Of a stretch of 64,000 bases of DNA, positions 60,549 to 64,000 are shown piece after piece (within the stretch, counting starts at the first letter, position 1; the number at the start of each line of letters is the position of its first letter). Below the pieces are notes generated by a model. It had not been told where the DNA came from, searched no databases, and was given only the letters and a program-made list of their open reading frames with translations. Origin of the DNA: Streptomyces olivaceus (GTDB lineage Bacteria > Actinomycetota > Actinomycetes > Streptomycetales > Streptomycetaceae); contig NZ_JOFH01000002.1 of assembly GCF_000721235.1 (NCBI RefSeq), positions 288,303-352,302 on the forward strand, written 5' to 3'. Position numbers and translations under genes: made by a program.

Positions 60549-60590
60549 GCAGGGCTCGGGCAGCGCAGGGTCGCGCTGCCCGGGCCCTGC
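60549..60590 (+). terminator. Very strong gap-pgk intergenic hairpin
   Basis: An 18-bp stem with a single G-U pair (60549-60566 with 60573-60590) and a 6-nt loop. Located 36 bp after the gap stop. Confidence 0.87.
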
Positions 60591-60652
60591 GCCGCGTGCG
60601 CCGCCACCCGTCCTCGTAGGATCACGAGCGATCCGAGAATCCAGGAGCCCTC

Positions 60653-61864
60653 TTGAAGACGATCGACGAACTGCTCTCCGAAGACGTCGCGGGCAAGCGC
60701 GTCTTCGTCCGCGCCGACCTCAACGTGCCGCTGGACGGCACCACCATCACCGACGACGGCCGCATCCGCGCCGTGGTGCCCACCGTCAAGGCCCTGGCCG
60801 ACGCGGGCGCGCGCGTGATCGTCGCCTCGCACCTGGGCCGCCCCAAGGGCGCCCCGGACCCCGCCTTCTCCCTGGCCCCGGCCGCCGCCCGCCTGGGTGA
60901 ACTGCTCGGCGCCGACGTCGCCTTCGCCGACGACACGGTCGGCGCCTCCGCCGAGGCCACCGTGTCCGGCCTCACCGACGGCGGCGTCGCGGTGATCGAG
61001 AACCTGCGCTTCAACGCCGGTGAGACCAGCAAGGACGACGCCGAGCGCGCCGCCTTCGCCGACCGGCTGGCCGGCCTCGCGGACGTCTACGTCGGCGACG
61101 GCTTCGGGGCGGTGCACCGCAAGCACGCCTCCGTCTTCGACCTGCCCCAGCGGCTGCCGCACTACGCCGGGTACCTCATCGCCACCGAGGTCGGCGTCCT
61201 GAAGAAGCTCACCGACGACGTCGAGCGGCCCTACGTGGTCGTCCTCGGCGGTGCCAAGGTCTCCGACAAGCTCGCCGTCATCGACGAGCTGCTCGGCCGC
61301 GCCGACCGCATCCTCATCGGCGGCGGCATGGTCTTCACCTTCCTCAAGGCCAAGGGCTACGAGATCGGCACCTCCCTCGTGCAGGAGGACCAGATCGCGG
61401 TCGTCCGGGAGTACGCCGAGCGCGCCGAGAAGAGCGGCGTCGAGCTGGTCCTCCCGGTCGACGTCGTGGTCGGGCCCGAGTTCCCTGACCTGAAGACCAA
61501 GGCCCGGGCCGACGCCACCACCGTCGCCGCGGACGCCGTCCCGGCCGACCGGATGGGTCTGGACATCGGTACCGAGACCCGCAAGCTGTACGCCTCGAAG
61601 CTCGCCGACGCCGCCACCGTCTTCTGGAACGGCCCCATGGGCGTCTTCGAGCACCCCGACTACGCCGAGGGCACCAAAGCGGTCGCCCAGGCCCTCCTCG
61701 ACGCCCCGGGCTTCACCGTGGTCGGCGGTGGCGACTCCGCCGCGGCCGTCCGTACGCTCGGCTTCGACGAGAACGCATTCGGCCACATCTCGACCGGCGG
61801 CGGCGCCTCCCTCGAATACCTCGAGGGCAAGACGCTCCCCGGCCTCGCCGCACTGGAGGACTGA
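60653..61864 (+). CDS. pgk: Phosphoglycerate kinase
   Basis: A 403-residue glycolytic kinase. The N-terminal [10 protein letters not shown] substrate motif, [15 protein letters not shown], and the nucleotide-side [10 protein letters not shown] and G-G-G-D-S-A-A-A-V motifs are complete. The start is TTG 60653, an uncommon codon, with AGGAG at 60643-60647; no ATG or GTG in frame fits the family start M-K-T-I-D-E-L. It overlaps in function and nearly in position with tpiA (5 bp apart), so the two are an operon separate from gap. Confidence 0.97.
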   Translation: MKTIDELLSEDVAGKRVFVRADLNVPLDGTTITDDGRIRAVVPTVKALADAGARVIVASHLGRPKGAPDPAFSLAPAAARLGELLGADVAFADDTVGASAEATVSGLTDGGVAVIENLRFNAGETSKDDAERAAFADRLAGLADVYVGDGFGAVHRKHASVFDLPQRLPHYAGYLIATEVGVLKKLTDDVERPYVVVLGGAKVSDKLAVIDELLGRADRILIGGGMVFTFLKAKGYEIGTSLVQEDQIAVVREYAERAEKSGVELVLPVDVVVGPEFPDLKTKARADATTVAADAVPADRMGLDIGTETRKLYASKLADAATVFWNGPMGVFEHPDYAEGTKAVAQALLDAPGFTVVGGGDSAAAVRTLGFDENAFGHISTGGGASLEYLEGKTLPGLAALED

Positions 61865-61869
61865 CCTCA

Positions 61870-62658
61870 ATGGCATCCAACCCGTCCGCCCGCACGCCGC
61901 TGATGGCGGGCAACTGGAAGATGAACCTCAACCACCTCGAGGCCATCGCCCACGTCCAGAAGCTCGCCTTCGCCCTCGCGGACAAGGACTACGACGCCGT
62001 CGAGGTCGCCGTCCTCGTGCCCTTCACCGACCTGCGCTCCGTGCAGACGCTGGTCGAGCACGACAAGCTCAAGATCAAGTACGGCGCCCAGGACGTCTCC
62101 GCCCACGACGGCGGCGCCTACACCGGCGAGATCTCCGGTCCGATGCTGGCCAAGCTGCGCTGCACCTACGTGGCGATCGGCCACTCCGAGCGGCGGCAGT
62201 ACCACGCCGAGACCGACGAGCTGGTGAACGCCAAGGTCAAGGCCGCCTACAAGCACGGTCTGACCCCGATCCTGTGCGTCGGCGAGGAGCTGGACGTCCG
62301 CGAGGCCGGCAACCACGTCGCCCACACCCTCGCCCAGGTCGAGGGCGGCCTCAAGGATCTCTCCGCCGAGCAGGCCGAGTCGATCGTGATCGCCTACGAG
62401 CCCGTGTGGGCCATCGGCACCGGCAAGGTCTGCGGCGCCGACGACGCCCAGGAGGTCTGCGCGGCCGTCCGCGGCAAGCTCGCCGAGCTGTACTCGCAGG
62501 AACTGGCCGACAAGGTCCGCATCCAGTACGGCGGGTCCGTCAAGTCCGGCAACGTCGCCGAGATCATGGCGCAGGCCGACATCGACGGCGCCCTGGTCGG
62601 CGGTGCCTCGCTGGACTCGGACGAATTCGTCAAGATCGTACGCTTCCGCGACCAGTAG
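61870..62658 (+). CDS. tpiA: Triosephosphate isomerase
   Basis: A 262-residue TIM barrel. Catalytic residues are Asn15 and Lys17 (A-G-N-W-K-M-N), His105 (G-H-S-E-R-R) and Glu177 ([11 protein letters not shown]); the phosphate-binding Y-G-G-S-V loop is present. It interconverts dihydroxyacetone phosphate and glyceraldehyde 3-phosphate. It begins 5 bp after pgk and its ribosome-binding site (GGAGGA) lies in the pgk end, so the two are co-translated. A terminator with a G-U pair follows 65 bp later. Confidence 0.98.
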   Translation: MASNPSARTPLMAGNWKMNLNHLEAIAHVQKLAFALADKDYDAVEVAVLVPFTDLRSVQTLVEHDKLKIKYGAQDVSAHDGGAYTGEISGPMLAKLRCTYVAIGHSERRQYHAETDELVNAKVKAAYKHGLTPILCVGEELDVREAGNHVAHTLAQVEGGLKDLSAEQAESIVIAYEPVWAIGTGKVCGADDAQEVCAAVRGKLAELYSQELADKVRIQYGGSVKSGNVAEIMAQADIDGALVGGASLDSDEFVKIVRFRDQ

Positions 62659-62723
62659 CCGGCACCGGTCGGCCGGACGGGTCGACCAGTGAGTATGCGG
62701 TCGCGGCGATACGTCGTACCCTT

Positions 62724-62760
62724 GCGGGGGCATGGTGGCCTGCGGGCACCGTGCCCCCGC
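62724..62760 (+). terminator. pgk-tpiA terminator
   Basis: A 14-bp stem with one G-U pair (62724-62737 with 62747-62760) and a 9-nt loop, 65 bp past the tpiA stop. Confidence 0.75.
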
Positions 62761-62815
62761 CGTTCATCCCTGTCGTCCGAAGTCGTTATCCGAGTCCGAG
62801 GAAGTTGGTCCAGCC

Positions 62816-63052
62816 GTGGTTTTGGGGTTCTCGATCGCCCTGATCGTCTTCAGCCTGCTGCTGATGCTGCTGGTGCTGATGCACAAGGGAAAGGGCGGCG
62901 GCCTCTCCGACATGTTCGGTGGCGGCATGCAGTCGTCCGTCGGCGGCTCCTCGGTCGCCGAGCGCAACCTCGACCGGATCACCGTGGTGGTCGGTCTCTG
63001 CTGGTTCGCGTGCATCATGGTGCTCGGCCTGCTGATGAAGGCGAACAACTGA
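62816..63052 (+). CDS. secG: Preprotein translocase subunit SecG
   Basis: A 78-residue membrane protein, the small third subunit of the SecYEG translocon. Two membrane helices (about residues 4-24 and 52-72) are linked by a Gly-rich cytoplasmic loop, H-K-G-K-G-G-G-L-S-D-M-F-G-G-G. It ends with M-K-A-N-N. The GTG start at 62816 sits 11 nt after a GAGGAAG. The loop and helix placement match SecG well; no other small protein fits. It lies between the tpiA terminator and rbpA. Confidence 0.93.
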   Translation: MVLGFSIALIVFSLLLMLLVLMHKGKGGGLSDMFGGGMQSSVGGSSVAERNLDRITVVVGLCWFACIMVLGLLMKANN

Positions 63053-63087
63053 CGCGTCACACCGACCGTCCCGCGCTCTTGCACGTA

Positions 63088-63136
63088 AAGCCCCATGTCC
63101 GGTACGCGCCTCACCGCGCCGCCTATCATGGGGCTT
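63088..63136 (+). terminator. Stem-loop after secG
   Basis: AAGCCCCATG (63088-63097) pairs perfectly with CATGGGGCTT (63127-63136) around a 29-nt loop, 36 bp after the stop. Confidence 0.6.
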
Positions 63137-63170
63137 GCGTCTGAGCGCTGGAGCTTGTAACTCCAATCAC

Positions 63171-63198
63171 TGGACGCGCGTTGGGCCTTACGTAGACT
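63171..63198 (+). promoter_or_regulatory. Candidate rbpA promoter
   Basis: TGGACG (63171-63176) and TAGACT (63193-63198) with a 16-bp spacer, leaving a leader of about 60 nt. A TGGAG/CTCCA inverted repeat lies just upstream. No sigma-R consensus (GGAAT-N18-GTT) was found. Confidence 0.5.
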
Positions 63199-63264
63199 GA
63201 GGCGCTCGCAGTGAAGCGAAACGCCGACTCGCTTTGCGGCACCATCACGCAGGGAGTTACGACC

Positions 63265-63600
63265 GTGGCAAGTGGCAACGCGATCCGGGGAAGCCGGGTC
63301 GGGGCGGGGCCGATGGGCGAGGCCGAGCGTGGCGAGTCCGCGCCGCGTCTGCGCATCTCCTTCTGGTGCTCCAACGGACACGAGACACAGCCGAGCTTCG
63401 CGAGCGACGCCCAGGTCCCCGAGACCTGGGACTGCCCGCGCTGCGGCTTCCCCGCCGGACAGGACCGGGACAACCCGCCCGACCCCCCGCGCACCGAGCC
63501 CTACAAGACGCACCTGGCGTACGTGCGCGAGCGCCGCAGCGACGCGGACGGCGAGGCGATCCTCGCCGAGGCGCTCGCCAAACTCCGCGGCGAGATCTGA
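63265..63600 (+). CDS. rbpA: RNA polymerase-binding protein RbpA
   Basis: A 111-residue actinobacterial transcription factor that binds RNA polymerase and the housekeeping sigma factor and stabilises the open complex. The zinc-binding ligands are Cys35, His39, Cys57 and Cys60 (F-W-C-S-N-G-H and C-P-R-C). The basic linker after D-N-P-P-D and the sigma-interacting C-terminal helix (A-E-A-L-A-K-L-R) are intact. The start GTG 63265 has AGGGAG. It is essential or nearly so in many actinobacteria and linked to rifampicin tolerance. Confidence 0.96.
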   Translation: MASGNAIRGSRVGAGPMGEAERGESAPRLRISFWCSNGHETQPSFASDAQVPETWDCPRCGFPAGQDRDNPPDPPRTEPYKTHLAYVRERRSDADGEAILAEALAKLRGEI

Positions 63601-63704
63601 GCCGGACCCCGGTTCGGACCACGTCGGACGCCTTCACTCCCGCTCCATTAGGTTGGACCAGCCGGGACAGCTGGGAAACCTGAGAGAGAAGGCTGAAGTC
63701 CGAC

Positions 63705-64000
63705 ATGAACGCAGACGGTCGCAACAGGCTCCACCAGACGCCCGAATGGACCGCGCTGGCCAAGCACCGCGAGCAGCTGGGCGAGGTGCGGCTGCGCGAG
63801 CTCTTCGCCGCCGAACCGGGACGCGGCAGCGACTGGTCGCTGCGCGTGGGAGACCTGTACGTCGACTACTCCAAGCACCTCGTCACCGACGAGACCCTGC
63901 GGCTGCTGCGGGAACTGGCCGCCGCGACCGACGTGTTCGGGCTGCGCGACGCCATGTTCCGCGGCGAGCGGATCAACATCACCGAGGACCGCGCCGTGCT
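63705..64000 (+). CDS. pgi: Glucose-6-phosphate isomerase, 5' end
   Basis: The frame from ATG 63705 remains open to the end of the window, giving 98 residues of a Pgi N-terminus. Signature elements: L-H-Q-T-P-E-W-T-A-L-A-K-H, the D-L-Y-V-D-Y-S-K-H segment typical of actinobacterial and plant-type Pgi, and R-G-E-R-I-N-I-T-E-D-R-A-V at the cut end, where the family continues L-H-x-A-L-R. A GAGAGAAGG ribosome-binding site lies upstream. It continues the central-carbon theme of gap-pgk-tpiA. Confidence 0.92.
   Translation, partial: MNADGRNRLHQTPEWTALAKHREQLGEVRLRELFAAEPGRGSDWSLRVGDLYVDYSKHLVTDETLRLLRELAAATDVFGLRDAMFRGERINITEDRAV

Overview
This 64 kb window has very high G+C content, strong third-position GC bias, frequent GTG and TTG starts, and the gene set and order of a Streptomyces chromosome core (rpsA, coaE, uvrB, terD/terC, aroQ, uvrA, uvrC-rapZ-yvcK-whiA, gap-pgk-tpiA, secG, rbpA, pgi). 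It is chromosomal DNA; I see no integrase, insertion sequence, CRISPR array or tRNA.

Layout. Bases 1-12000 hold core and housekeeping genes: the end of an Ig-like repeat protein, hrpB helicase, methyltransferases, rpsA behind a clear promoter and a long leader, a PAC2 protein, coaE, a TPR protein, an S4 RNA-binding protein, a family-5 uracil-DNA glycosylase and a proline iminopeptidase. Bases 12000-31000 are more accessory: three TetR regulators each with a palindromic operator, an MmyB-type regulator next to a shortened NTF2-like gene and an NmrA oxidoreductase, a FUSC transporter coupled to an amidohydrolase, a DUF899 gene with an in-frame TTA codon, and a Streptomyces-type ATPase / Scr1-type regulator / DUF397 locus whose spacer carries a striking seven-unit CTGTCC repeat array. 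Bases 31000-44000 hold psuK-psuG, a frameshifted glyoxalase, ogt, a secreted GDPD, an MHYT membrane protein, uvrB, two TerD-type genes, terC under a yybP-ykoY manganese riboswitch, and a ChaA-type antiporter. Bases 44000-58900 hold aroQ, uvrA, a LacI-PfkB sugar operon with a perfect operator, a Rieske protein, and the coupled uvrC-rapZ-yvcK-whiA operon. The end carries glycolysis (gap, pgk, tpiA), secG, rbpA and the start of pgi.

How the genes work together. uvrA, uvrB and ogt each carry an exact match to the actinobacterial RecA-independent DNA-damage promoter (TTGTCRGTG-N8-TAnnnT, the PafBC target), and uvrC carries a close variant. The three excinuclease subunits and the alkyltransferase therefore look like one damage regulon, with uvrB, uvrC and ogt probably transcribed without leaders. 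terD, the TerD-fusion gene, terC and chaA form a metal/stress block in which only terC has an obvious Mn2+ switch. gap and pgk are separated by an exceptionally strong hairpin, so gap is probably expressed mostly apart from pgk-tpiA.

The most unusual items are the CTGTCC/GGACAG array, the TerD protein fused to an FtsK-like domain that has lost its Walker A motif, the three exact 23-bp-period repeats beside the uvrC promoter, and a few decaying genes.
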